The notes beneath the pieces are model-generated. The model was not told where the DNA came from and did no database searches. It saw only the letters and a list, made by a program, of their open reading frames with translations. This document shows positions 1-15,000 of a stretch of 64,000 nucleotides of DNA, in pieces. Each line of letters begins with the position of its first letter. The stretch's first letter is position 1. The stretch is taken from contig JAUCBJ010001674.1 in NCBI GenBank assembly GCA_032718475.1, forward strand, positions 21,368 through 85,367. The letters run 5' to 3'. The DNA is from Nemertoderma westbladi (lineage: Eukaryota > Xenacoelomorpha > Nemertodermatida > Nemertodermatidae). Made by a program: the position numbers and the translations under genes.

Positions 1-3000
1 TGTTGATAGGCTAAATGTTAATGTTGATAGGCTAAATGTTAATGTTGATAGGCTAAATGTTAATGTTGATAGGCTAAATGTAAATGTTGATAGGCTCAAT
101 GTTAATGTTGATAGGCTAAATGTTAATGTTGATAGGCTAAATGTAAATGTTGATAGGCTAAATGTAAATGTTGATAGGCTAAATGTTAATGTTGATAGGC
201 TAAATGTTAATGTTGATAGGCTAAATGTAAATGTTGATGTTATGTTGATAGGCTAAATGTTAATGTTGATAGGCTAAATGTTAATGTTGATAGGCTAAAT
301 GTAAATGTTGATAGGCTAAATGTAAATGTTGATAGGCTAAATGTAAATGTTGATAGGCTAAATGTTAATGTTGATGTTATGTTGATAGGCTAAATGTTAA
401 TGTTGATAGGCTAAATGTAAATGTTGATAGGCTAAATGTTAATGTTGATAGGCTAAATGTTAATGTTGATAGGCTAAATGTTAATGTTGATAGGCTAAAT
501 GTTAATGTTGATAGGCTAAATGTTAATGTTGATAGGCTAAATGTAAATGTTGATAGGCTAAATGTTAATGTTGATAGGCTAAATGTAAATGTTGATAGGC
601 TAAATGTAAATGTTGATAGGCTAAATGTTAATGTTGATAGGCTAAATGTAAATGTTGATAGGCTAAATGTAAATGTTGATAGGCTAAATGTTAATGTTGA
701 TGTTATGTTGATAGGCTAAATGTTAATGTTGATAGGCTAAATGTAAATGTTGATAGGCTAAATGTTAATGTTGATAGGCTAAATGTTAATGTTGATAGGC
801 TAAATGTTAATGTTGATAGGCTAAATGTTAATGTTGATAGGCTAAATGTTAATGTTGATAGGCTAAATGTAAATGTTGATAGGCTAAATGTTAATGTTGA
901 TAGGCTAAATGTTAATGTTGATAGGCTAAATGTAAATGTTGATAGGCTAAATGTTAATGTTGATAGGCTAAATGTAAATGTTGATAGGCTAAATGTTAAT
1001 GTTGATAGGCTAAATGTTAATGTTGATGTTATGTTGATAGGCTAAATGTTAATGTTGATAGGCTAAATGTAAATGTTGATAGGCTAAATGTTAATGTTGA
1101 TAGGCTAAATGTAAATGTTGATAGGCTAAATGTTAATGTTGATAGGCTAAATGTTAATGTTGATAGGCTAAATGTAAATGTTGATAGGCTAAATGTTAAT
1201 GTTGATAGGCTAAATGTTAATGTTGATAGGCTAAATGTTAATGTTGATAGGCTAAATGTTAATGTTGATAGGCTAAATGTTAATGTTGATAGGCTAAATG
1301 TAAATGTTGATAGGCTCAATGTTAATGTTGATAGGCTAAATGTTAATGTTGATAGGCTAAATGTAAATGTTGATAGGCTAAATGTAAATGTTGATAGGCT
1401 AAATGTTAATGTTGATAGGCTAAATGTTAATGTTGATAGGCTAAATGTAAATGTTGATGTTATGTTGATAGGCTAAATGTTAATGTTGATAGGCTAAATG
1501 TTAATGTTGATAGGCTAAATGTAAATGTTGATAGGCTAAATGTAAATGTTGATAGGCTAAATGTAAATGTTGATAGGCTAAATGTTAATGTTGATGTTAT
1601 GTTGATAGGCTAAATGTTAATGTTGATAGGCTAAATGTTAATGTTGATAGGCTAAATGTTAATGTTGATAGGCTAAATGTTAATGTTGATAGGCTAAATG
1701 TTAATGTTGATAGGCTAAATGTAAATGTTGATAGGCTAAATGTAAATGTTGATAGGCTAAATGTTAATGTTGATGTTATGTTGATAGGCTAAATGTTAAT
1801 GTTGATAGGCTAAATGTTAATGTTGATAGGCTAAATGTAAATGTTGATAGGCTAAATGTTAATGTTGATAGGCTAAATGTTAATGTTGATAGGCTAAATG
1901 TTAATGTTGATAGGCTAAATGTAAATGTTGATAGGCTAAATGTTAATGTTGATAGGCTAAATGTTAATGTTGATAGGCTAAATGTAAATGTTGATAGGCT
2001 AAATGTTAATGTTGATAGGCTAAATGTTAATGTTGATAGGCTAAATGTAATGTTGATAGGCTAAATGTTAATGTTGATAGGCTAAATGTTAATGTTGATA
2101 GGCTAAATGTTAATGTTGATAGGCTAAATGTTAATGTTGATAGGCTAAATGTTAATGTTGATAGGCTAAATGTAAATGTTGATAGGCCAATGTTAATGTT
2201 GATAGGCTAAATGTTAATGTTGATAGGCTAAATGTAAATGTTGATAGGCTAAATGTAAATGTTGATAGGCTAAATGTTAATATTGATAGGCTAAATGTTA
2301 ATGTTGATAGGCTAAATGTAAATGTTGATAGGCTAAATGTTAATGTTGATAGGCTAAATGTTAATGTTGATAGGCTAAATGTTAATGTTGATAGGCTAAA
2401 TGTTAATGTTGATAGGCTAAATGTAAATGTTGATAGGCTAAATGTTAATGTTGATAGGCTAAATGTTAATGTTGATAGGCTAAATGTAAATGTTGATAGG
2501 CTAAATGTAAATGTTGATAGGCTAAATGTTAATGTTGATAGGCTAAATGTTAATGTTGATAGGCTAAATGTAAATGTTGATAGGCTAAATGTTAATGTTG
2601 ATAGGCTAAATGTTAATGTTGATAGGCTAAATGTAAATGTTGATAGGCTAAATGTTAATGTTGATAGGCTAAATGTTAATGTTGATAGGCTAAATGTTAA
2701 TGTTGATAGGCTAAATGTTAATGTTGATAGGCTAAATGTTAATGTTGATAGGCTAAATGTAAATGTTGATAGGCTAAATGTTAATGTTGATAGGCTAAAT
2801 GTTAATGTTGATAGGCTAAATGTAAATGTTGATAGGCTAAATGTAAATGTTGATAGGCTAAATGTTAATGTTGATAGGCTAAATGTTAATGTTGATAGGC
2901 TAAATGTAAATGTTGATGTTATGTTGATAGGCTAAATGTTAATGTTGATAGGCTAAATGTTAATGTTGATAGGCTAAATGTAAATGTTGATAGGCTAAAT

Positions 3001-6000
3001 GTAAATGTTGATAGGCTAAATGTAAATGTTGATAGGCTAAATGTTAATGTTGATGTTATGTTGATAGGCTAAATGTTAATGTTGATAGGCTAAATGTAAA
3101 TGTTGATAGGCTAAATGTTAATGTTGATAGGCTAAATGTTAATGTTGATAGGCTAAATGTTAATGTTGATAGGCTAAATGTTAATGTTGATAGGCTAAAT
3201 GTTAATGTTGATAGGCTAAATGTAAATGTTGATAGGCTAAATGTTAATGTTGATAGGCTAAATGTTAATGTTGATAGGCTAAATGTAAATGTTGATAGGC
3301 TAAATGTTAATGTTGATAGGCTAAATGTAAATGTTGATAGGCTAAATGTAAATGTTGATAGGCTAAATGTTAATGTTGATGTTATGTTGATAGGCTAAAT
3401 GTTAATGTTGATAGGCTAAATGTAAATGTTGATAGGCTAAATGTTAATGTTGATAGGCTAAATGTTAATGTTGATAGGCTAAATGTTAATGTTGATAGGC
3501 TAAATGTTAATGTTGATAGGCTAAATGTTAATGTTGATAGGCTAAATGTAAATGTTGATAGGCTAAATGTTAATGTTGATAGGCTAAATGTTAATGTTGA
3601 TAGGCTAAATGTAAATGTTGATAGGCTAAATGTTAATGTTGATAGGCTAAATGTTAATGTTGATAGGCTAAATGTTAATGTTGATAGGCTAAATGTTAAT
3701 GTTGATGTTATGTTGATAGGCTAAATGTTAATGTTGATAGGCTAAATGTAAATGTTGATAGGCTAAATGTTAATGTTGATAGGCTAAATGTAAATGTTGA
3801 TAGGCTAAATGTTAATGTTGATAGGCTAAATGTTAATGTTGATAGGCTAAATGTAAATGTTGATAGGCTAAATGTTAATGTTGATAGGCTAAATGTTAAT
3901 GTTGATAGGCTAAATGTTAATGTTGATAGGCTAAATGTTAATGTTGATAGGCTAAATGTTAATGTTGATAGGCTAAATGTAAATGTTGATAGGCTAAATG
4001 TTAATGTTGATAGGCTAAATGTTAATGTTGATAGGCTAAATGTAAATGTTGATAGGCTAAATGTAAATGTTGATAGGCTAAATGTTAATGTTGATAGGCT
4101 AAATGTTAATGTTGATAGGCTAAATGTAATGTTGATGTTATGTTGATAGGCTAAATGTTAATGTTGATAGGCTAAATGTTAATGTTGATAGGCTAAATGT
4201 AAATGTTGATAGGCTAAATGTAAATGTTGATAGGCTAAATGTAAATGTTGATAGGCTAAATGTTAATGTTGATGTTATGTTGATAGGCTAAATGTTAATG
4301 TTGATAGGCTAAATGTTAATGTTGATAGGCTAAATGTTAATGTTGATAGGCTAAATGTTAATGTTGATAGGCTAAATGTAAATGTTGATAGGCTAAATGT
4401 AAATGTTGATAGGCTAAATGTTAATGTTGATGTTATGTTGATAGGCTAAATGTTAATGTTGATAGGCTAAATGTTAATGTTGATAGGCTAAATGTAAATG
4501 TTGATAGGCTAAATGTTAATGTTGATAGGCTAAATGTTAATGTTGATAGGCTAAATGTTAATGTTGATAGGCTAAATGTAAATGTTGATAGGCTAAATGT
4601 TAATGTTGATAGGCTAAATGTTAATGTTGATAGGCTAAATGTAAATGTTGATAGGCTAAATGTAAATGTTGATAGGCTAAATGTTAATGTTGATAGGCTA
4701 AATGTTAATGTTGATAGGCTAAATGTAATGTTGATAGGCTAAATGTTAATGTTGATAGGCTAAATGTTAATGTTGATAGGCTAAATGTTAATGTTGATAG
4801 GCTAAATGTTAATGTTGATAGGCTAAATGTTAATGTTGATAGGCTAAATGTAAATGTTGATAGGCTAAATGTTAATGTTGATAGGCTAAATGTTAATGTT
4901 GATAGGCTAAATGTAAATGTTGATAGGCTAAATGTAAATGTTGATAGGCTAAATGTTAATGTTGATAGGCTAAATGTTAATGTTGATAGGCTAAATGTAA
5001 ATGTTGATAGGCTAAATGTTAATGTTGATAGGCTAAATGTTAATGTTGATAGGCTAAATGTTAATGTTGATAGGCTAAATGTTAATGTTGATAGGCTAAA
5101 TGTTAATGTTGATAGGCTAAATGTTAATGTTGATAGGCTAAATGTTAATGTTGATAGGCTAAATGTTAATGTTGATAGGCTAAATGTAAATGTTGATAGG
5201 CTAAATGTTAATGTTGATAGGCTAAATGTTAATGTTGATAGGCTAAATGTTAATGTTGATAGGCTAAATGTAAATGTTGATAGGCTAAATGTTAATGTTG
5301 ATAGGCTAAATGTAAATGTTGATAGGCTAAATGTTAATGTTGATGTTATGTTGATAGGCTAAATGTTAATGTTGATAGGCTAAATGTTAATGTTGATAGG
5401 CTAAATGTTAATGTTGATAGGCTAAATGTTAATGTTGATAGGCTAAATGTAAATGTTGATAGGCTAAATGTAAATGTTGATAGGCTAAATGTTAATGTTG
5501 ATGTTATGTTGATAGGCTAAATGTAAATGTTGATAGGCTAAATGTTAATGTTGATAGGCTAAATGTAAATGTTGATAGGCTAAATGTTAATGTTGATAGG
5601 CTAAATGTTAATGTTGATAGGCTAAATGTTAATGTTGATAGGCTAAATGTAAATGTTGATAGGCCAATGTTAATGTTGATAGGCTAAATGTTAATGTTGA
5701 TAGGCTAAATGTAAATGTTGATAGGCTAAATGTAAATGTTGATAGGCTAAATGTTAATATTGATAGGCTAAATGTTAATGTTGATAGGCTAAATGTAATG
5801 TTGATAGGCTAAATGTTAATGTTGATAGGCTAAATGTTAATGTTGATAGGCTAAATGTTAATGTTGATAGGCTAAATGTTAATGTTGATAGGCTAAATGT
5901 TAATGTTGATAGGCTAAATGTAAATGTTGATAGGCTAATGTTAATGTTGATAGGCTAAATGTTAATGTTGATAGGCTAAATGTAAATGTTGATAGGCTAA

Positions 6001-9000
6001 ATGTAAATGTTGATAGGCTAAATGTTAATGTTGATAGGCTAAATGTTAATGTTGATAGGCTAAATGTAAATGTTGATAGGCTAAATGTTAATGTTGATAG
6101 GCTAAATGTTAATGTTGATAGGCTAAATGTAAATGTTGATAGGCTAAATGTTAATGTTGATAGGCTAAATGTTAATGTTGATAGGCTAAATGTTAATGTT
6201 GATAGGCTAAATGTTAATGTTGATAGGCTAAATGTTAATGTTGATAGGCTAAATGTAAATGTTGATAGGCCAATGTTAATGTTGATAGGCTAAATGTTAA
6301 TGTTGATAGGCTAAATGTAAATGTTGATAGGCTAAATGTAAATGTTGATAGGCTAAATGTTAATGTTGATAGGCTAAATGTTAATGTTGATAGGCTAAAT
6401 GTAAATGTTGATGTTATGTTGATAGGCTAAATGTTAATGTTGATAGGCTAAATGTTAATGTTGATAGGCTAAATGTAAATGTTGATAGGCTAAATGTAAA
6501 TGTTGATAGGCTAAATGTAAATGTTGATAGGCTAAATGTTAATGTTGATGTTATGTTGATAGGCTAAATGTTAATGTTGATGTTATGTTGATAGGCTAAA
6601 TGTTAATGTTGATAGGCTAAATGTAAATGTTGATAGGCTAAATGTTAATGTTGATAGGCTAAATGTTAATGTTGATAGGCTAAATGTTAATGTTGATAGG
6701 CTAAATGTTAATGTTGATAGGCTAAATGTTAATGTTGATAGGCTAAATGTAAATGTTGATAGGCTAAATGTTAATGTTGATAGGCTAAATGTAAATGTTG
6801 ATAGGCTAAATGTAAATGTTGATAGGCTAAATGTTAATGTTGATAGGCTAAATGTAAATGTTGATAGGCTAAATGTAAATGTTGATAGGCTAAATGTTAA
6901 TGTTGATGTTATGTTGATAGGCTAAATGTTAATGTTGATAGGCTAAATGTAAATGTTGATAGGCTAAATGTTAATGTTGATAGGCTAAATGTTAATGTTG
7001 ATAGGCTAAATGTTAATGTTGATAGGCTAAATGTTAATGTTGATAGGCTAAATGTTAATGTTGATAGGCTAAATGTAAATGTTGATAGGCTAAATGTTAA
7101 TGTTGATAGGCTAAATGTTAATGTTGATAGGCTAAATGTAAATGTTGATAGGCTAAATGTTAATGTTGATAGGCTAAATGTAAATGTTGATAGGCTAAAT
7201 GTTAATGTTGATAGGCTAAATGTTAATGTTGATGTTATGTTGATAGGCTAAATGTTAATGTTGATAGGCTAAATGTAAATGTTGATAGGCTAAATGTTAA
7301 TGTTGATAGGCTAAATGTAAATGTTGATAGGCTAAATGTTAATGTTGATAGGCTAAATGTTAATGTTGATAGGCTAAATGTAAATGTTGATAGGCTAAAT
7401 GTTAATGTTGATAGGCTAAATGTTAATGTTGATAGGCTAAATGTTAATGTTGATAGGCTAAATGTTAATGTTGATAGGCTAAATGTTAATGTTGATAGGC
7501 TAAATGTAAATGTTGATAGGCTCAATGTTAATGTTGATAGGCTAAATGTTAATGTTGATAGGCTAAATGTTAATGTTGATAGGCTAAATGTAAATGTTGA
7601 TAGGCTAAATGTTAATGTTGATAGGCTAAATGTTAATGTTGATAGGCTAAATGTAAATGTTGATGTTATGTTGATAGGCTAAATGTTAATGTTGATAGGC
7701 TAAATGTTAATGTTGATAGGCTAAATGTAAATGTTGATAGGCTAAATGTAAATGTTGATAGGCTAAATGTAAATGTTGATAGGCTAAATGTTAATGTTGA
7801 TGTTATGTTGATAGGCTAAATGTTAATGTTGATAGGCTAAATGTTAATGTTGATAGGCTAAATGTTAATGTTGATAGGCTAAATGTTAATGTTGATAGGC
7901 TAAATGTAAATGTTGATAGGCTAAATGTAAATGTTGATAGGCTAAATGTTAATGTTGATAGGCTAAATGTAAATGTTGATAGGCTAAATGTTAATGTTGA
8001 TAGGCTAAATGTAAATGTTGATAGGCTAAATGTTAATGTTGATAGGCTAAATGTTAATGTTGATAGGCTAAATGTTAATGTTGATAGGCTAAATGTAAAT
8101 GTTGATAGGCCAATGTTAATGTTGATAGGCTAAATGTTAATGTTGATAGGCTAAATGTAAATGTTGATAGGCTAAATGTAAATGTTGATAGGCTAAATGT
8201 TAATATTGATAGGCTAAATGTTAATGTTGATAGGCTAAATGTAAATGTTGATAGGCTAAATGTTAATGTTGATAGGCTAAATGTTAATGTTGATAGGCTA
8301 AATGTTAATGTTGATAGGCTAAATGTTAATGTTGATAGGCTAAATGTTAATGTTGATAGGCTAAATGTAAATGTTGATAGGCCAATGTTAATGTTGATAG
8401 GCTAAATGTTAATGTTGATAGGCTAAATGTAAATGTTGATAGGCTAAATGTAAATGTTGATAGGCTAAATGTTAATATTGATAGGCTAAATGTTAATGTT
8501 GATAGGCTAAATGTAAATGTTGATGTTATGTTGATAGGCTAAATGTTAATGTTGATAGGCTAAATGTTAATGTTGATAGGCTAAATGTAAATGTTGATAG
8601 GCTAAATGTAAATGTTGATAGGCTAAATGTAAATGTTGATAGGCTAAATGTTAATGTTGATGTTATGTTGATAGGCTAAATGTTAATGTTGATAGGCTAA
8701 ATGTAAATGTTGATAGGCTAAATGTTAATGTTGATAGGCTAAATGTTAATGTTGATAGGCTAAATGTTAATGTTGATAGGCTAAATGTTAATGTTGATAG
8801 GCTAAATGTTAATGTTGATAGGCTAAATGTAAATGTTGATAGGCTAAATGTTAATGTTGATAGGCTAAATGTAAATGTTGATAGGCTAAATGTAAATGTT
8901 GATAGGCTAAATGTTAATGTTGATAGGCTAAATGTTAATGTTGATAGGCTAAATGTTAATGTTGATAGGCTAAATGTTAATGTTGATAGGCTAAATGTAA

Positions 9001-12000
9001 ATGTTGATGTTATGTTGATAGGCTAAATGTTAATGTTGATGTTATGTTGATAGGCTAAATGTAAATGTTGATAGGCTAAATGTAAATGTTGATAGGCTAA
9101 ATGTTAATGTTGATAGGCTAAATGTTAATGTTGATAGGCTAAATGTTAATGTTGATAGGCTAAATGTAAATGTTGATAGGCTAAATGTAAATGTTGATAG
9201 GCTAAATGTTAATGTTGATAGGCTAAATGTTAATGTTGATAGGCTAAATGTTAATGTTGATAGGCTAAATGTTAATGTTGATGTTATGTTGATAGGCTAA
9301 ATGTAATGTTGATAGGCTAAATGTTAATGTTGATGTTATGTTGATAGGCTAAATGTAAATGTTGATAGGCTAAATGTTAATGTTGATAGGCTAAATGTTA
9401 ATGTTGATGTTATGTTGATAGGCTAAATGTTAATGTTGATAGGCTAAATGTTAATGTTGATAGGCTAAATGTAAATGTTGATAGGCTAAATGTAAATGTT
9501 GATAGACTAAATGTTAATGTTGATGTTATGTTGATAGGCTAAATGTTAATGTTGATAGGCTAAATGTTAATGTTGATAGGCTAAATGTTAATGTTGATAG
9601 GCTAAATGTTAATGTTGATAGGCTAAATGTTAATGTTGATAGGCTAAATGTAAATGTTGATAGGCCAATGTTAATGTTGATAGGCTAAATGTTAATGTTG
9701 ATAGGCTAAATGTTAATGTTGATAGGCTAAATGTAAATGTTGATAGGCTAAATGTTAATATTGATAGGCTAAATGTTAATGTTGATAGGCTAAATGTAAA
9801 TGTTGATGTTATGTTGATAGGCTAAATGTTAATGTTGATAGGCTAAATGTTAATGTTGATAGGCTAAATGTAAATGTTGATAGGCTAAATGTAAATGTTG
9901 ATAGGCTAAATGTAAATGTTGATAGGCTAAATGTTAATGTTGATGTTATGTTGATAGGCTAAATGTTAATGTTGATAGGCTAAATGTTAATGTTGATAGG
10001 CTAAATGTTAATGTTGATAGGCTATATGTTAATATTGATAGGCTAAATGTAAATGTTGATAGGCTAAATGTAAATGTTGATAGACTAAATGTTAATGTTG
10101 ATGTTATGTTGATAGGCTAAATGTAAATGTTGATAGGCTAAATGTTAATGTTGATAGGCTAAATGTAAATGTTGATAGGCTAAATGTTAATGTTGATAGG
10201 CTAAATGTTAATGTTGATAGGCTAAATGTTAATGTTGATAGGCTAAATGTAAATGTTGATAGGCCAATGTTAATGTTGATAGGCTAAATGTTAATGTTGA
10301 TAGGCTAAATGTAAATGTTGATAGGCTAAATGTAAATGTTGATAGGCTAAATGTTAATATTGATAGGCTAAATGTTAATGTTGATAGGCTAAATGTAAAT
10401 GTTGATAGGCTAAATGTTAATGTTGATAGGCTAAATGTTAATGTTGATAGGCTAAATGTTAATGTTGATAGGCTAAATGTTAATGTTGATAGGCTAAATG
10501 TTAATGTTGATAGGCTAAATGTAAATGTTGATAGGCCAATGTTAATGTTGATAGGCTAAATGTTAATGTTGATAGGCTAAATGTAAATGTTGATAGGCTA
10601 AATGTAAATGTTGATAGGCTAAATGTTAATATTGATAGGCTAAATGTTAATGTAGATAGGCTAAATGTAAATGTTGATGTTATGTTGATAGGCTAAATGT
10701 TAATGTTGATAGGCTAAATGTTAATGTTGATAGGCTAAATGTAAATGTTGATAGGCTAAATGTAAATGTTGATAGGCTAAATGTAAATGTTGATAGGCTA
10801 AATGTTAATGTTGATGTTATGTTGATAGGCTAAATGTTAATGTTGATAGGCTAAATGTAAATGTTGATAGGCTAAATGTTAATGTTGATAGGCTAAATGT
10901 TAATGTTGATAGGCTAAATGTTAATGTTGATAGGCTAAATGTTAATGTTGATAGGCTAAATGTTAATGTTGATAGGCTAAATGTAAATGTTGATAGGCTA
11001 AATGTTAATGTTGATAGGCTAAATGTAAATGTTGATAGGCTAAATGTAAATGATGATAGGCTAAATGTTAATATTGATAGGCTAAATGTTAATGTTGATA
11101 GGCTAAATGTTAATGTTGATAGGCTAAATGTTAATGTTGATAGGCTAAATGTAAATGTTGATGTTATGTTGATAGGCTAAATGTTAATGTTGATGTTATG
11201 TTGATAGGCTAAATGTAAATGTTGATAGGCTAAATGTAAATGTTGATAGGCTAAATGTTAATGTTGATAGGCTAAATGTTAATGTTGATAGGCTAAATGT
11301 TAATGTTGATAGGCTAAATGTAAATGTTGATAGGCTAAATGTAAATGTTGATAGGCTAAATGTTAATATTGATAGGCTAAATGTTAATGTTGATAGGCTA
11401 AATGTTAATGTTGATAGGCTAAATGTTAATGTTGATGTTATGTTGATAGGCTAAATGTAATTGTTGATAGGCTAAATGTTAATGTTGATGTTATGTTGAT
11501 AGGCTAAATGTAAATGTTGATAGGCTAAATGTTAATGTTGATAGGCTAAATGTTAATGTTGATGTTATGTTGATAGGCTAAATGTTAATGTTGATAGGCT
11601 ATATGTTAATATTGATAGGCTAAATGTAAATGTTGATAGGCTAAATGTAAATGTTGATAGACTAAATGTTAATGTTGATGTTATGTTGATAGGCTAAATG
11701 TTAATGTTGATAGGCTAAATGTAAATGTTGATAGGCTAAATGTAAATGTTGATAGACTAAATGTTAATGTTGATGTTATGTTGATAGGCTAAATGTTAAT
11801 ATTGATAGGCTAAATGTTAATGTTGATAGGCTAAATGTTAATGTTGATAGGCTAAATTTTAATGTTGATGTTATGTTGATAGGCTAAATGTTAATGTTGA
11901 TGTTATGTTGATAGGCTAAATGTTAATGTTGATAGGCTATATGTTAATATTGATAGGCTAAATGTAAATGTTGATAGGCTAAATGTAAATGTTGATAGAC

Positions 12001-15000
12001 TAAATGTTAATGTTGATGTTATGTTGATAGGCTAAATGTTAATGTTGATAGGCTAAATGTAAATGTTGATAGGCTAAATGTAAATGTTGATAGACTAAAT
12101 GTTAATGTTGATGTTATGTTGATAGGCTAAATGTTAATATTGATAGGCTAAATGTTAATGTTGATAGGCTAAATGTTAATGTTGATAGGCTAAATTTTAA
12201 TGTTGATGTTATGTTGATAGGCTAAATGTAAATGTTGATAGGCTAAATGTTAATGTTGATGTTATGTTGATAGGCTAAATGTAAATGTTGATAGGCTGAA
12301 GGTTTATGTTGATAGGCTAAATGTTAATGTTGATGTTATGTTGATAGGCTAAATGTTAATGTTGATAGGCTATATGTTAATATTGATAGGCTAAATGTAA
12401 ATGTTGATAGGCTAAATGTAAATGTTGATAGGCTAAATGTAAATGTTGATAGGCTAAATGTAAATGTTGATAGGCTAAATGTAAATGTTGATAGACTAAA
12501 TGTTAATGTTGATGTTATGTTGATAGGCTAAATGTTAATGTTGATAGGCTAAATGTAAATGTTGATAGGATAAATGTTAATGTTGATAGGCTAAATTTTA
12601 ATGTTGATAGGCTAAATGTTAATGTTGATAGGCTAAATGTTAATGTTGAATGTTGATGTTATGTTGATAGGCTAAATGTTAATGTTGATAGGCTAAATGT
12701 AAATGTTGATAGGCTAAATGTTAATGTTGATAGGCTAAATGTAAATGTTGATAGGCTAAATGTTAATGTTGATAGGCTAAATGTTAATGTTGATAGGCTA
12801 AATGAAATGTTGAAAGGATAAATGTTAATGTTGATAGGCTAAATGTAAATGTTGATGTTATGTTGATAGGCTAAATGTAAATGTTGATAGGCTAAATGTT
12901 AATGTTGATAGGCTAAATGTTAATGTTGATGTTATGTTGATAGGCTAAATGTTAATGTTGATAGGCTAAATGTAAATGTTGATAGGCTAAATGTTAATGT
13001 TGATAGGCTAAATGTTAATGTTGATAGGCTAAATGTTAATGTTGATAGGCTAAATGTTAATGTTGATAGGATAAATGTTAATTTTGATAGGCTAAATGTA
13101 AATGTTGATAGGCTAAATGTTAATGTTGATAGGCTAAATGTTAATGTTGATAGGCTAAATGTTAATGTTGATAGGCTAAATGTTAATGTTGATAGGCTAA
13201 ATGTAAATGTTGAATGTTGATGTTATGGTGATAGGCTAAATGTTAATGTTGATAGGCTAAATGTAAATGTTGATAGGCTAAATGTTAATGTTGATAGGCT
13301 AAATGTAAATGTTGATAGGCTAAATGTTAATGTTGATAGGCTAAATGTTAATGTTGATAGGCTAAATGTAAATGTTGATAGGCTAAATGTTAATGTTGAT
13401 AGGCTAAACGTAAATGTTGATGTTATGTTGATAGGCTAAATGTAAATGTTGATAGGCTAAATGTTAATGTTGATAGGCTAAATTTTAATGTTGATGTTAT
13501 GTTGATAGGCTAAATGTTAATGTTGATGTTATGTTGATAGGCTAAATGTTAATGTTGATAGGCTATATGTTAATATTGATAGGCTAAATGTAAATGTTGA
13601 TAGGCTAAATGTAAATGTTGATAGACTAAATGTTAATGTTGATGTTATGTTGATAGGCTAAATGTTAATGTTGATAGGCTAAATGTAAATGTTGATAGGC
13701 TAAATGTAAATGTTGATAGGCTAAATGTTAATGTTGATGTTATGTTGATAGGCTAAATGTTAATATTGATAGGCTAAATGTTAATGTTGATAGGCTAAAT
13801 GTTAATGTTGATAGGCTAAATTTTAATGTTGATGTTATGTTGATAGGCTAAATGTAAATGTTGATAGGCTAAATGTTAATGTTGATGTTATGTTGATAGG
13901 CTAAATGTAAATGTTGATAGGCTAAATGTTTATGTTGATAGGCTAAATGTTAATGTTGATGTTATGTTGATAGGCTAAATGTTAATGTTGATAGGCTATA
14001 TGTTAATATTGATAGGCTAAATGTAAATGTTGATAGGCTAAATGTAAATGTTGATAGGCTAAATGTAAATGTTGATAGGCTAAATGTAAATGTTGATAGG
14101 CTAAATGTTAATGTTGATAGGCTAAATGTTAATGTTGATAGGCTAAATGTAAATGTTGATGTTATGTTGATAGGCTAAATGTTAATGTTGATAGGCTAAA
14201 TGTTAATGTTGATAGGCTAAATGTAAATGTTGATAGGCTAAATGTAAATGTTGATAGGCTAAATGTAAATGTTGATAGGCTAAATGTTAATGTTGATGTT
14301 ATGTTGATAGGCTAAATGTTAATGTTGATAGGCTAAATGTAAATGTTGATAGGCTAAATGTTAATGTTGATAGGCTAAATGTTAATGTTGATAGGCTAAA
14401 TGTTAATGTTGATAGGCTAAATGTTAATGTTGATAGGCTAAATGTTAATGTTGATGTTATGTTGATAGGCTAAATGTTAATGTTGATAGGCTAAATGTTA
14501 ATGTTGATAGGCTAAATGTTAATGTTGATAGGCTAAATGTTAATGTTGATAGGCTAAATGTTAATGTTGATAGGCTAAATGTTAATGTTGATATGTTGAA
14601 TGTTAATGTTGATAGGCTAAATGTTAATGTTGATAGGCTAAATGTAAATGTTGATAGGCTAAATGTTAATGTTGATAGGCTAAATGTAAATGTTGATAGG
14701 CTAAATGTTAATGTTGATAGGCTAAATGTTAATGTTGATAGGCTAAATGTAAATGTTGATAGGCTAAATGTTAATGTTGATAGGCTAAATGTAAATGTTG
14801 ATGTTATGTTGATAGGCTAAATGTAAATGTTGATAGGCTAAATGTTAATGTTGATGTTATGTTGATAGGCTAAATGTTAATGTTGATAGGCTAAATGTTA
14901 ATGTTGATAGGCTAAATGTTAATGTTGATAGGCTAAATGTTAATGTTGATAGGCTAAATGTTAATGTTGATAGGATAAATGTTAATGTTGATAGGCTAAA